From Coptis chinensis (lineage: Eukaryota > Streptophyta > Magnoliopsida > Ranunculales > Ranunculaceae): a stretch of DNA of 64,000 nt. Each line of letters starts with the position of its first letter. The first letter of the stretch is position 1. The notes under the pieces were generated by a model that saw only the letters and a list, made by a program, of their open reading frames with translations, was not told where the DNA came from and ran no database searches. The DNA lies in assembly GCA_015680905.1 (NCBI GenBank), contig CM027378.1:72259501-72323500 (forward strand). The letters are read 5' to 3'. Shown here one piece after another: positions 20,402 to 32,932 of the stretch. A program made the position numbers and the translations under genes.

Positions 20402-23268
20402 TGATAAAGTCCCCATTGCCTTTTCATACCATTTGACAAGTAAATAATATCAAACACAAGCAAAAGACTGAAAAAAATAGGATATTCGTTAAACCATGTA
20501 TGCAATATAACTTCAAAATATTTTCTAAGAGTTACAAATTTATATTTACAAATAAAGGTAACATATTCAATACGATTTTCCAAGCAATCTTGAATAATTG
20601 CAATACCAAGTATTGGTGATGGCTTCACTCACTATAAATCCTAGTACGGCTCCACAAAGTCCATCTAATTCCTAAAAATTCACAAAACAAATAATGAACT
20701 TAGAAATACAATAGTACTAATTAAACTCATGCAATTAATTAAATATTTGAAAATCCACCTAAAGGAAGTAAGAAGTTGAACAAATGAGAAAATAGAGGGT
20801 GGAATTTTAAGCTTTTACCTTGAGGAGGAGCTTGAGGTGAGCATGATCATTTGATTAGGGAGCAATTATTTTGGTTTGCTTCTTGTTTCTCCTTCCATCA
20901 AATTGATACCCTACACAACACACTAAACAACACATTGAATGACGACAAAATGATCTATCTAGCTATTTTAAAAGGCCTTGAAACACTTTATATATAAACA
21001 AAAGCACCACTTCTATAAACCTAGGACTGTCCAAAAATATTGTCCTACATCAACATGTACTAGCAAACCATGGACCCAACATAACTCTAAAAGGAGGGGT
21101 CGGAACATAACAATGTATAGAGCAGGTCGACCTACTTTGTACCAAGTGAAATTCAAATTTTCAAACAAACACTTGTGTCCAATGATAATATATAGAGCAA
21201 ATAATGTGGATTCTCTAACCATGACACCCAACTAGAAGCATCTAGTCATCAAGACATTAGTTTCAAACACGGAGATAAATGGGGAAGAGAAATTGTAGAT
21301 AAACAAAAATGTAAGAAAGAGTTATACGAAAGATTTGTCTAACCTGTTTTATATTTCTTAAGCACAATGCAAACTCAGATACCAAGTAGTCCACCAATAG
21401 GGAAAACCAAACCTAAAAAGTCAACAAATAATGATAAATTGTGAAGACATTGACACATGGTCGAGCCACGCGTCCTTGTAGAATAATTGAAGTCTAGTAT
21501 ATCATCTACTTCACTGTCCCCCAGGTCTTCTTTGTACTGCTTAACATTAATCAATTCCCCTTCCCCTTAACTCATCCTCATTCCTTGAAATTTCATATAA
21601 TAATTCAAGAATCTTCCCTCTACTGAGGGTGACGTTAGCATCCCACACCTACCGAACTCCACACATTACCGAGGGATCAGGATGCTAGCACTCCTTTTTA
21701 GGTGTTTGAGATCCTAAGCCACCAATCTGGAAAATTCTTGCTCGTAGTTCCTTAGCCGCATCAAAATGTAATGCGCAGTAGGTTTTGAAGAGCTATCATA
21801 ATAGGGTATCAATCAGACTCATGGGCCCTATCACCTTTTAAAGTTCAAAGTATGTCGGGATTTCTTCCTTAATGAAATGCTTCAAACTCTCCTACAAGTT
21901 ATAAAAGTTTGAAACTCGAATCAAAAGGTTCATTGTAAAGGGCATCGAATTTAACAATGTGAAAAGTAATATATGTGAGATCATACCAACTTGAAGATGT
22001 ATTTCATTTTTTTTCTTACTTCATGAAAGAATATGTGCATCTAAAACCTTCCTTGAGCAATAATACTGTTGATATACGTGTCCAACTAACTTCTATCAAA
22101 ATGTAACGATCTAAGTCTTTCTTTAACTCCTCGTTTTTACTTGTATCTGATAGATCATATATTTCGGTTTCTTCTCTCCCGTCTATGTTGGCAACCAATT
22201 TCTAAGTGTTTGTTGATTCTCACTTCATATTTTCCAAGTACCATCTTTGCTACACACCTTGAGCTGTTGTTAAACATGTTTGAGCACCCCAGCTTAGACC
22301 CTGCAGCAATGCTTCGTTGCATTCATTCCACCAAGTCCCAAGGAGAGACATACTAATTGCATCTTGGAAACACACAAGTGAAAATCAAAAGGGCTTAGAC
22401 TTTGGTTTACGATATCAATCTCATCAAGCATAGGACAAACTAGTGCATGAAACATCTCAAATTTGCAGCAAACAAAATGAACATATGAAAAGGAAATAAT
22501 AAATCTAATATACAATAATATAAGACAAAATGTTATAGCTCTATCTTTTGTGTTATTAAAGCCAATACCATAAGTACCTAATAACAGAACTCTAGGTACT
22601 TAGATACACTCTTATCATCGATGCTCTAGACAATCATCTACAGTCTCCAAGTCTAATCAAATTGAAACGACCTAACATGATAAAGTGGAATACTTGGGAT
22701 CATGAAATATGTACAAGTGTACAACATCACTTTGAATATGGTTCTTGCAGCAGAATATAGGATTAAATAAGGTCATAAAGAAAGGGAGGAAGTAAAAGCT
22801 CATGAACTGTAAAGAAACCCAACAACTTCTCCTTAACACAAAGATTCAAACATCAGAATATCATAAACAAAAGGCATAAACATAATTGTCGCTATGCATG
22901 CGGCTATGTGCAGGGCCAGGTAGGGCGTGAGGCCCTTAACTTATGACAAAAAAAAAGTAGTAGTACTAACAGAGAAACAACATGACCATTTCAACACTTC
23001 TGAATCATTAGTAACATGATGACAATGCAAATTAAGAGAAAATGTTAACCAAATAATCTCTTAAAAATAGCCGAGGCCCAACTGTTTTGCACGGGGCCCT
23101 TGGATCAAAGTCCTGCTCCATCGATCGTCGGTATTGTCAACCGTAGTATTTCACACTGACACTACTTGAGACGAACAATTAACTCTTTTATCTTGTACAT
23201 TTTTTTAAGATGGCCACTATTGATCTCAAATTTGTCAAAAGTGTATAGAAATCTGTGAGAGAGAGTAC
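20402..23268. other. Largely unrecognised intergenic stretch
   Basis: No gene could be supported. Short open readings on both strands lack domains. Minus-strand fragments around 21450-22450 contain a few exon-like pieces (for example EDLGDSEVDDILDFNYSTRT near 21500 and RCVAKMVLGKYEVRINKHLE near 22230) that I could not assign. They may be decayed exons. Confidence 0.4.
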
Positions 23269-23396
23269 CTATCACCCATGGCTCGAAAGGTAATTGTTGA
23301 GTATGATGTTGTTGCTCTTGTGTGAGGATTAATATAGATTGGAAGCAAACCATCAGCAGGGTAGTTCTTTCGAATCTCTGTTATAACATTCTCCAC
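23269..23396 (-). pseudogene. Single exon of a GH47 class I alpha-mannosidase (MNS3-like) relic
   Basis: The exon lies between a good acceptor (TATTTCAG|GTG) and donor (GATAG|GTACTC) on the minus strand. It encodes [33 protein letters not shown] and [12 protein letters not shown] and the F-x-AMGD segment are signatures of glycoside hydrolase family 47 mannosidases, which trim mannose from N-glycans in the ER and Golgi. Two positions normally glycine (HTG.T and TFGAMGD) are arginine here. No flanking exons were recognised on either side, so this is an isolated exon of a dead or fragmented copy. Confidence 0.7.
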
Positions 23397-23636
23397 CTGA
23401 AATATCAGCATGCAGACCCATATATCATTGATAAAGATTTGTTCCATATCTTTAGGTTCAGCAAGATGAATTCAATCCTCCACTTAGTAGGAGAACCTTA
23501 GAATCGAAATAAAATGATAGATGAACAATGGAGCTCAAAAAACCCCAAAAGAGGACAAGTTTCTGGTCACAGTGGAGCATCATTTACAAAAGCCAGTATT
23601 TTAAAAATAACAACAGGCCTTCCAACCAATCATAGG

Positions 23637-25344
23637 ACCACTGATAAAACGCTTAATTGTACGTTTATTGGTTTTTATTACTTAAGTCCAAAGTCTACAG
23701 TTTGAAGTCCGAAGTCCGAAAACCAAAGTCCAAAGTCCAAAGTCCGTATAGTCGTTCGTTTAGTCAAATTACCTTACTCAAGGGGTTTGGTAGGATAGGT
23801 CGAGTAAGGGATCGTCCAAACCTTAGGGCTCGGCAAGGTTCACAACTGGAATTACAACTTTTATTGAGTAGGATTTTAGGTTTTTTAGTTGGTTTAATTA
23901 AATTAACGGTAATGTAAATAATGTAAATTACTAACGATGATTTCAATGTGAATAAACAAAGATAGAGAAACAGGGAGAAGATTAATCATACTCATGCAAT
24001 AATCATTTTTTAACAGTTTATACCACATCACTACAGCTCTAATTCGTCTTGAGTTCATAAACAAACCCGAGACGACATCGAGTATTGATCCCTAACGAAA
24101 CGTGCACATCTCTGAGTCGCGTCGCACTAGCATAAGAAGTTAAACTAACATTTCATCTCTGGATTATCATTTCAGCTCCTGGCTCGATTCTACATCAGCT
24201 GGACAAATTGGAGAGCTGTCTGACACTAGAGAGTCCCGCGCGAGACATTTTGGGTCTCTCGCGAGACTGTTTTGGAGCATCAACACTCCAAATTTGTACA
24301 GTCTCAGTCATTTTGGGACCGGATGTCTAATCTACACCTAATTCCTAAACAGTGATTCTAGAATATTAAAGAGTCAATCCGGATTCTCACACGAGCAGCA
24401 TAACCCTCCCCCTGAGAGGGGGGATTAGCTCATGGTCATTGAAGGAATAATTAAACTTGATGTATACATTAAATAAATAAATGTAAGACAGGAATTAAAC
24501 TTGAAAAGAAATGACTTTTATTAAGAAGAAATGACTTACAGTATTTAAGCTGCTAAAATGAAAAGGACGGAATTTAAAGTACTGGAATGAAACTTAACCG
24601 CTAAAACATAAAAATGCGGGAGGAAGAATATCTGAAGAGCCCCCTCATATATATATAGGCTAGAGACCCTCATGAAGGGATTTTATTTGGTTTTGTCTTT
24701 TAGTAAATTTAGACGTTCAAAACTTTGAAAAGTTTTGTCATTACCTTGTTTAATTTGCCTTGTCTTTCCCGTATTAAGGTTTTGTCTTTTAGCCAATTTC
24801 AATTCAAACCACCTGCTTTGAATTGGTACGAGTCTTCCATATTGCGAGGTGGCACAAAATTGTGACCATCACTTGCCACCTGCCTATGCTAACTCGTCAT
24901 GCCTTTTGGGCCTGCAGAGTGGGTCCACTTAGTGTGTCCAGTGGCGACGTTGATATTGGCATTTTTACAACTTTCTGTCTTTGCATAGAGTTCGTTGCCC
25001 TAATCACTCTGTCAGTTCACTAGCCAACGTCGGCATCCAGATTTATCAGATGTGAGCTTCGGAAGTTTGCTGCTTCTTTATATGTGGACTCGTTCTGCAC
25101 TGGTTTTGTTCTTTTGGAAACTTCGGCTCTAGTCAGGCTTTGTTGGGCTTTACTGGGGTTGAGTGGGGAACTTCAAATATTACAGTATTCCTGTACTTCG
25201 ATGCATGTTTTATCATTATATTCATGTTAATTGCGGAAACCTGCAAAAGTACGAAAATATAATTATTACATGATTATTGAACACATAATCGATCAAAATG
25301 CTATGTCTCTCGGGGTTTAATATTACAGTTTTGGGTGCTTATCA
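23637..25344 (-). repeat. 3' LTR of a minus-strand Athila-like element
   Basis: The LTR is 23642-25344 (1703 bp), minus strand. It begins TGATAAGCACCCAAAACTG and ends TTTTATCA, related to but clearly distinct from the 1.2-kb family at 8180. It abuts a polypurine tract on the internal side. The outer flank is ACCAC (23637-23641), and no matching copy was found to the right, so the far LTR is missing or lost. Internal oddities are an AAAGTCC tandem near 23690-23750 and the palindrome TCTCGCGAGA near 24260. Confidence 0.82.
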
Positions 25345-27061
25345 CACCACCCCCAAACAGCACTTTGCTTGTCCTCAAGCAAAGAAGAGACATTAAAATG
25401 ATAAGCGCTAAAAAATGTGTTGTCCTAAGCTAAATCTCATTTCGTAGAGTGCGGTTGCATTGACCGTATGCAACAAAGCCTTGAACCACTAGGAATTCCC
25501 TAGTGGATGAGTTATAGCCTAGTGAGAGTTTTCTAGAGAAGATACTCACAAACTTCATTTATACTACAACGACTCAGTAACAAAGGCATGTTTCCTTAAT
25601 TAATCTCAGGTATCTAGACATCTCACTAGCGGGGGAAATAAGGATTTAATTCTTTCGAAATTCAAGTCAATATACATACAATAATCAAAACATCTACATA
25701 TGAGCATGCATGCAGTGTACTTATAATGAAATGTATGAGCAGGGCCGTTTCTGGATCCTTTGGATAACGTCCTTAAGTAGGTTCTCACAGGTATGTGTCA
25801 AAACACAATTTCTCTCTTATTTTTCCACTCAAATTTTGCTATCTCCAGTGTGCAGTGAGCACACGTTTCCTCAGATACTCAATGACAATCAGAGGAGCCA
25901 AGGTCGACCATTCACAACTACTACTTATTATCACACTATCCTACTCCTAATTGAGCTAGAGGTCTTTATTAGGTGTTATGGGGCTTAGGAGGTAGTGTCG
26001 AAGAAAATGGAATAGAAAATTCAAAAAATTGATAAGTATGAGAAAATAAGGTCATCGAGATATTTTTACTAGAGAAATCCTTTTTCTTTCCTGCTTCTAA
26101 CATTGGTTTCCATACTTGGCTTTTTCAAGCTTTTCTATTCCCTTTTGATTTGATTTTGGGGGGAATTCCAACTTTGATATTTTTTTTTATTTTTGGAAAC
26201 ATATTTCTATTTTTCTTTTTCTTTTCTTCTGAAACAGGTAACTGATTTTGATTGGTGACAAGGTTTTTCTCTTCATTTTTCTACACTTCATCCTATTTCT
26301 CATACTCATCATCTAGGTAGGCTTATTTATTTATGGTTAATAGATAGGTAATGAATTTTTGGTGAAATAGAAAGGGTTAATGAAAAGTTTAGTAGGGCGA
26401 CTAGCGGTAAAAATTTTTACAGGTGTGAATTTTTGGCTATATCGAGTAAGTAGACGTGTGAACTTCTCTATTCGGAAAAACTACTCCTCTGTGTCATTAC
26501 TCACATATCACACATTTTGAGGCTTTTTGGTTAGATTCTTACAGGATATGGAAACTAAGTTATCTAACCGTGGGTCTCAGAAAGTTACTGCTGTGTACAT
26601 TTAATGATAGTCAGTGCATGAATGCTCATGAAAAGATGTAAAAACTATTGCATACGTAGTAAATTAAGTTTCTAAGAACAAGTCCTAGTTCTGATACTAG
26701 GGTGAGATTTCTAAATATTTTTCATTATAGAAAAGGAAATGAGAATTTGTCACTAAATACATTTATTTAGACATAAAGTAAACTATGTACAACTATACAT
26801 GCTTAATTTTTGCGAAAGGTTCTCACCATCCCCAAACAGTCGGACGCTGTGTCCTCAAAGTGTTAAGAGGAAGAAAGAGTATACTTGAGAGGCTTGAGCA
26901 AAAATATAGCTGACATCTTCCACAGAAATTTATTGTAACACACTATATAGTATACATCATAAAAGTGAAAGCACACTGTTAGATTGGCACACTGTTAGGT
27001 TATTTATTTATCTCACATCAAAACATAAAACAAATATGTACATGCATCAACTCACATTGCC

Positions 27062-28014
27062 CTAACCAAGAACTAGGGGATAGTCCATCCTTGCTTCGTC
27101 CCTGTAGAAATGCCATTCCTTTTTGTCACGCCAATCTAGCATAGCTTTCCAGACTTCACTCCACTTCCTCTTCTTTGCAATGTCCAGATGAGCTATCATT
27201 TTATCATCATTAGGGAAGGAACACACTTTCTTTAGATACCTTGTAGGGCATCGCCATGTCCAAAATTGCAAGGAACGAATGATCTTGTTGGTTGGACACA
27301 TAGAGTTGACCTTAACCCAGTCCTGAAAAGTGGCCGCAAACTGTGGGAAGTACGTCCTCACTATCCTGCATGTTGTGGCTGGCAAGGTGATATAGTGCTG
27401 CCGAAAAGACCGAGCCCTCTTTAGGTTCTCAATTACTAGGTCTGTGATGTCGAAGGCGGTATGTTGCTGGGCTAGTGCATGGAACGTCTTACAAGCTGAC
27501 TTTGATATAGTGGAAAAATGTCAATCCCCCATGATGTTCAGAAGAATAAATAACATGGCAGTTCCAACATTCATGGTCATACTGGCAAGTGGAATAGTAA
27601 AGTCCGCCATCACCCGCCTATGGCACGCTCAATCGACTGGGCAAGGCCATCGCTATAACGGGCAGCAAATTTTTCCCAAGAATAGTCGTTAAAGTTGTTT
27701 TCTATCATGTATTGGATGGGGATGTCTGGCTGAAAAGGAGGAAGGTCTAGAGCCATAGCAACTATTGGCTCGTAAAAAGAGTGTCGGGTGTTACCAATAC
27801 GGATTGTAAATCCGTTCAAAGGAAAACCCTGTACAGCAGGTAGATATTCCATATGATCATAAAAATAAGTTGCCAAACCTGGGGAGTATGTCTGCTCCGG
27901 GTGTAGAATAAGAGAGTTCCAACCGAATCGAATGATGTAGTCCCTGAAAAGATGTCCATATGCAGGAGAATTCAGCAACGAATGGAAAGATTGTTCTGGA
28001 ATCATCTATGGAGC
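27062..28014 (-). pseudogene. Athila-like downstream ORF (plant-transposon-type domain), broken
   Basis: The first segment, 28005-27610, reads MIPEQSFHSLLNSPAYGHLF then FRDYIIRFGWNSLILHPEQT and ends after DYSWEKFAARYSDGLAQSIE. A middle part in another frame holds MNVGTAMLFILLNIMGD. The last segment, 27385-27062, has TFQDWVKVNSMCPTNKIIRS and WSEVWKAMLDWRDKKEWHFY. The middle and last parts are homologous to the plus-strand ORF at 14640-15173. The GW...P...FY layout resembles the 'putative plant transposon protein' class (PF20167-like, by inference). Function unknown. Two frame changes make it non-functional. Confidence 0.65.
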
Positions 28015-28168
28015 TTCCATTATAGAAGATGTGTGAAGAAAGATGCTACCTGTTAGACAAGGATAAACAAATATTAGAATATGATGAGAATAACAAATTA
28101 CCATAGGGAAATTGCACTATATTTAAAAAACTAAAAAGAAAATAACAAAGAACATAAAATTGCAAAAT

Positions 28169-28357
28169 TTAAATTCTGTCATGGTCCCCCAAGTAACGGC
28201 GAGGATCCTTTTGTGAAAGGAATCCATTTATAAGATCTTCGATACCGTCAATCTTGGCAACAGCTCGTTGCATAATTTCACTCTGTGTCTCGTAAATCTC
28301 GGCGTGGTTCTCCATTATGAGAGTGTGATTTGTCGAGAATAGGTTGTGATTGTGCAA
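28169..28357 (-). pseudogene. Short coiled-coil-like remnant
   Basis: A 62-residue minus-strand reading, with THTLIMENHAEIYETQSEIM followed by RAVAKIDGIEDLINGF, has heptad-like spacing. It lies just upstream of the Athila-like ORF in the same orientation and could be the remnant of an element protein. No family is assigned. Confidence 0.35.
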
Positions 28358-28421
28358 GAATTGTGCTTGTTCCTCTTCCTGTATTGTCCATCAATAACTT
28401 AGTTGAAGGCTCTCGAGCAGC

Positions 28422-29378
28422 TCATCCACGCGCCCTCTTCTTCTGGTTACGCCTTTTCAACCTAACCTCACGACCTCCCCTTTCTATGAAGTAGTTCGCT
28501 ACCTCAGGAAGGTTTTCTTGCTTCACAGCCCAACCCAGCCTAGCAAACTTCTCAATCACACAGTGCTTAGTTCGCTCTCTGACAGCGACCTCTGCAAAAC
28601 AATATAGAAATATATCAAAATCAAAGCCACCAATCAAGACATCAATACAAAGGACAATACACTAGTACATACCAGCAAAATTGCAAATCCTAGTGTGTAA
28701 ACCAAACCCACTAGCACAAAAATTTCCAATTAACAACAACGGCCTTCTCTCCTAAAGCTCGTTGCTTACACCATCCAGAACACTTGACTTCCCAGTCAAA
28801 GTCTGTAAGCTAAAATTGTTAGCTCTAGATCTTTTCACCGCAAAATGCTCAACAATATCCGCAACACCAATGTGGTATTCACCACTCTCATTCAACAAGT
28901 CAAAAACCCTAAGCAAGCGCTAGGTATTACCAACGAATTGGCAGGGTGCTTTTTCACAAAAATTCAAAAACTCATAGGTAAGCTTTGAGAACGGTATCCT
29001 CATTCCAGCTCTCAACTGCCCCTCACATACAACGACCCCATAACCTAGCAGTGAGAATGCATTGCTAAAAATGTCCACATCATCTCCCAGTTCGTGTATT
29101 TCCATATCGCTAACCTTTATATTGTACGCCTCCCTTAAATCTAAAAAGCTTTCTAAAGCTCGCTTATCTATTATCCTGGGTGGCAAACCACTAGAGGATG
29201 ATGCAGTCCCACTATTCGAACTGCTAGCTAACTACAGCAACAAAAGAGTCAGATTTAACATCCTCCTTTACATCCTCAAACCCTATTGACTCCACCATAT
29301 CCTTCTCTACCTCGTCATAACCAAGGACACTTCTCAAATCTCCTCAGAACGAGTGTCATCCGAATCAGACATATCTTT
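28422..29378 (-). pseudogene. aORF copy B: N-terminal domain with one GT-AG intron
   Basis: The minus strand starts near 29378 with MSDSDDTRSEE, then a broken linker, then a Ser-rich stretch, then RIIDKRALESFLDLREAYNI through SKLTYEFLNFCEKAPCQFVG and HIGVADIVEHFAVKRSR. One stop follows QFVGNT and another precedes ERRPLLLIGNFCASGFGL. An intron (28672-28592, GTATGT to TTTTGCAG, 81 bp) separates this from VAVRERTKHCVIEKFARLGW and a basic end, RLKRRNQKKRARG. It aligns in layout with the aORF at 51.6-53.9 kb (AYGIPTDV..., CLPLTRLDVEVCNHFNIPPC, ITVRDMTAHFYIKKSTKD) and shares the first intron position. The class resembles PF04195-like plant retrotransposon proteins. Role unknown. Confidence 0.65.
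28592..28672 (-). other. Predicted spliceosomal intron in aORF copy B
   Basis: The donor CTG|GTATGT and acceptor TTTTGCAG|AGG on the minus strand are both near-consensus, in an 81-bp, T-rich intron. The position corresponds to the first intron of the aORF at 51.6-53.9 kb. Confidence 0.65.
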
Positions 29379-30260
29379 TGAGGTATTACAATACCAACAA
29401 CAATTACAACTGAAGACGACCTTAAAACCAAACAGAGATAGCAATGACAAAGAAAAAGAAAAGCAAGCAACAATGGTAGAAGGAAGAAGACTAACCTGAC
29501 CCTCTCGTTTTCAGTTGGAAGCAAAGTGAGAAACCCTTAAACTCTCCCAACACGTATGCAACAAGCCACCGGTTCGTTTTTCAAAAAAAAACTATCATTA
29601 TCCCCTAAACCCCATACGACACGTCTTCTGAAACCACCGTATTTCAAAATCCCTCGAATCGAGGTGGTTATTATTCCACACACATGCTACACACGTGCAA
29701 ACATTCTCTCTCAGCAGATCGTTAAGACGTACTAAATGACCTACTGAGATGGGGCTGTGTGAGGGAGTAATATTCACATCCAATGAATACCACACACGTG
29801 TCCAGTATATATAACTAACAACCAACCTCGTATTCTCGCCCTCAGAGCTTGCTACATAGCAACTCGACTCAGGCTAGCAACCTATTCAACTCGCACGCAG
29901 AGTGATGTCACTGCCAACCGATCTCTTGTACTCGACCTACGAGCTCACTTCTAAGTGACTCGAGTCGAGTAGATGATCTCACCAAGAAGCGACCTCCACA
30001 GCGCCCATTCCTCTCCCTCCATAACGTCTCGTAACGTAAGCCTTTATTACAACCATCAAGACCGCAGCTTCAGGTACGCAACTCATTGATTCTTCATAAC
30101 TTGCCTTCATGGTTCATAAGTGACATGAAGATCTGGATTTGACCTGAAATAGAAGAAAAACAAGAACAGGCTCCTTGCTTATATAAAGAGGATGAAGAAC
30201 TACATCTAACCTAATTCAAGTCCCCCTTCCCCTGAGAGAGAACTTGATATGTAGGTAGTT
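29379..30260. other. Upstream or LTR-like region of aORF copy B
   Basis: No gene is seen. On the minus strand TCAG|GTTAGT near 29495 could be another donor upstream of the ORF. 29677-29715 matches the two sides of the solo LTR at 715-2198. The CT-rich, CTCGA-rich stretch 29830-30030 loosely resembles 2260-2430. It is interpreted as LTR or promoter sequence of an aORF-bearing retroelement, with no clear boundaries. Confidence 0.4.
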
Positions 30261-30267
30261 CGTCCAT

Positions 30268-32932
30268 ATGAACTCGGTCAAACCTAACCAACCAGTTTAT
30301 CTCATCCAAATTACCCACACCTATAAGGTTAGACGAAATATAACTTTTACAGTCCATACTCAATTCCATTCTAAAATTCATTCACTCATATCTGGCCACG
30401 GGAACATTGATGACCACTTTCATGAAATCCAAGTCCTTCGATTAGACAATGGATCCGAATTTATATCCCACACTATGCAACAATTTTTTTCCAACCATGG
30501 GGTTATCCACCAATGTAGTTGCGTTGCCACCCCACAATAAAAACGTTGTTGTTGAAAGAAAACACAACCTCTTACTCAATGTTGCCCGAGCATTACGTTT
30601 TCAAGCTCATCTCCTATTATTTTTCTGGGGTGAATGCATTCTCACCGCAAGCTATCTCATTAACAAACTTCCTAGCCCTTTATTACATGACAAATCCCCT
30701 CATGAGATTTTGTTTACAACACCTCCCGCTATTGCACATCTTCGTGTTTTTTGGTTTTTATGTTTTGCTCACAACACTTCTATTAAAAATAAATTTGATC
30801 AACGAGGTAAACCTGGCATCTTCATTGGATATCCCTATGCTCAAAAAGGCTATCGCATTTACGATATTACTTCAAATTTTTTTTTTTACATCTCGTGACG
30901 TGCTTTTTCACGAACATGTTTTCCCTTATCAACACATATTTCCAACCTACCTGTTTATCCCTTACCCATCCCAGACAATGACACTTTTGACATTCAATCT
31001 TCTCCTGTAGCTCTTAAAGTCAGAGCGTGAGCGCCCTCAGATCCAGGACAACTAGAGCGCGCCCGCGCCCTCCTTCAAGCTGACCTTCCTTGACAATCAG
31101 CTCCACCACCCACAAACCCTCCTCCAGCACCACATGAAATTTTAGATCCCCCTACCTCACCTCGATCTCATAGAGTACGAAACCTTCTACCACTTCTCAT
31201 CAAAGATTATCATTGTCCTACTCTCACCAATCTCATTAAATTGGCCAATCTCATTCAATCGGATTCTAAGGTAACAAGGACTTCCACCCCTTATCCTATG
31301 GCTTTATATGTTTCTGACACTAATTTATCTCCTTGTCATAAAGGTTTTTTTATCTAAAGTGTCTTCTTTAGTTGTTCCTACATCCTTCTCTCAAGTTGTC
31401 AAAATTTTAGAATGGAGAGCTACTATAGCTACTGAAATTGCAGCTTTGGAAAAGAATAACACATGGACTCTGGTTCCTTTATCCTCTCATCTTAAGCCTA
31501 TTGGTTGTAAATGGGTTTTCAAGATCAAATATCATTCTGATGTCTCTATTGAGCATTACAAAGCTCGTCTTGTTGGTAAGGGTTACCATCAGATTGCAGG
31601 CCGCGATTATCATGACGCTTTTGCTCCTATTGCAAAATTAGTCACTGTCCGATTACTTCTTTCCATTACTGCTATCCGGAATTGGTCTCTTTATCAACTG
31701 GATGTCCACAATACTTTTCTCCAAGGTGATTTGGATGAAACTGTCCACATGACTTTACCTCTTGGCTTTTCCAAACAAAGGGAGCACAGAGTATGTCGCC
31801 TCAATAAGTCCTTATATATATGGACTCAAGCAGGCTTCTCAACAATGGTTTGCCAAACTATATATCTACCGCTCTCATCGACGCCGAATTCATTCAGTCT
31901 AAGTCTGATTATTCTCCGTTCACTCATATTCGTGGTTTTTATTCTACATTTGTTCTTGTTTATATGGACGATATTCTCATCACAGGAAACAATCCATCTA
32001 TCATTCAAAACTTGAAGCAATTTTTAGAAGCAAAGTTCTATATCAAGGACTTGGGACGTCTTAAATATTTCTTGGGTATTAAAGTGGCTCGCTCCAAGGA
32101 AGGCTTATTCCTTACACAGCGTACATGTATCTTAGACATTCTGTCTGATTGTGGTACCACCGGTGGTCGCATTTCTAAGTTCCCTATAGAACAGAACATC
32201 AATCTCAATACCGACGATGGCACATTACTCCAAGATCCTACAGTCTACCTTCACATGATTGGGCGTCTTCTATATCTCACGGTTACACGGCCAGATATAA
32301 CCTACTATGTCCATTATCTCAGCCATTTCCTACAATCCCCACGAACTCCACATCTAGATGCTGCTCATCGTATACCCAGCCATTACCTTAAAGGTTCGAT
32401 CAACAAAGGGATTCTCTTATTTGCTACTAGTTCTTTGCACATCTCTGGCTTTTGTGACTCCGATTGGACTGGCTGCCCTAACACTCATCATTCTACTAGT
32501 GGTTATTGTACTTTCCTTGGTTCTAGTCCTATCTCCTGGAAAACTAAGAAACAAAGCACAGTGTCACGTTCTTCTATTGAAGCAGAATATCGCTCCATGG
32601 CCACCCTTGCATGTGAACTTCAATGGTTGAAGTATCTTTTGCATGACTTAGGCTTCTCACTCTTCTCCAATGACCATGTTCTGTGACAATTCAGTCGCCC
32701 TCCATATCTCTCAGAATCCAGTTTTCCATGAACGAACGAAACACATCGAACTAGACTGTCATTTCTTACGCGAAAAGATACAAACCAAGTTATTATCTCC
32801 TACTATACGTTCGTTCCTTCCTCAGATTAGGTGGCTGACACCTTCACTAAACCTCTCGGCAAGGCCACCTTTCTGAGACTAATTCCCAAGTTGAGAGTTC
32901 TTGACATTCACTCTCCAACTTGAGGGGGAGTA
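30268..32932 (+). pseudogene. Ty1/copia pol remnant: integrase, reverse transcriptase, RNase H
   Basis: The order is integrase, RT, RNase H, which is diagnostic of Ty1/copia. Integrase is truncated at the 5' end and shows VLRLDNGSEFIS near 30430, then after a frame break VVERKHNLLLNVARALRFQA and KPGIFIGYP. RT spans about 31412-32080: NNTWTLVPL, GCKWVFKIKYH, LYQLDVHNTFLQGDL, and the catalytic VYMDDILITGN near 31960. RNase H follows with FCDSDWTGCPNTHHSTSG and SSIEAEYRSMA. Frames change near 30530, 31000, 31815, 31870 and 32680, and stops occur. Gag, protease and both LTRs were not found. A polypurine tract, GAGGGGGAG, follows at 32923-32931. Confidence 0.9.
32923..32931 (+). promoter_or_regulatory. 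Polypurine tract of the copia remnant
   Basis: GAGGGGGAG lies after the last coding motif. The next bases, TATTAAAAGTCAGAGG, would be the 3' LTR start, with TA in place of the usual TG. Confidence 0.6.

Larger units (their letters stand above)
25345..28400 (-). mobile_element. Internal 3' half of the minus-strand Athila-like element
   Basis: Read on the minus strand this contains the downstream ORF (28014-27062), about 1.7 kb of 3' untranslated sequence, and a GGGGGTGGTG polypurine tract at 25345-25355 next to the LTR. The last 220 bases match the plus-strand element at 16780-17003. Gag, pol and the 5' LTR are absent. The left part of the element stops near 28400, where aORF sequence begins. 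Confidence 0.7.

Noticed and set aside
27444..27692. Plus-strand ORF opposite the Athila-like ORF
   Set aside because: Shadow of the minus-strand ORF, whose homologue at 14640-15173 confirms the minus reading.
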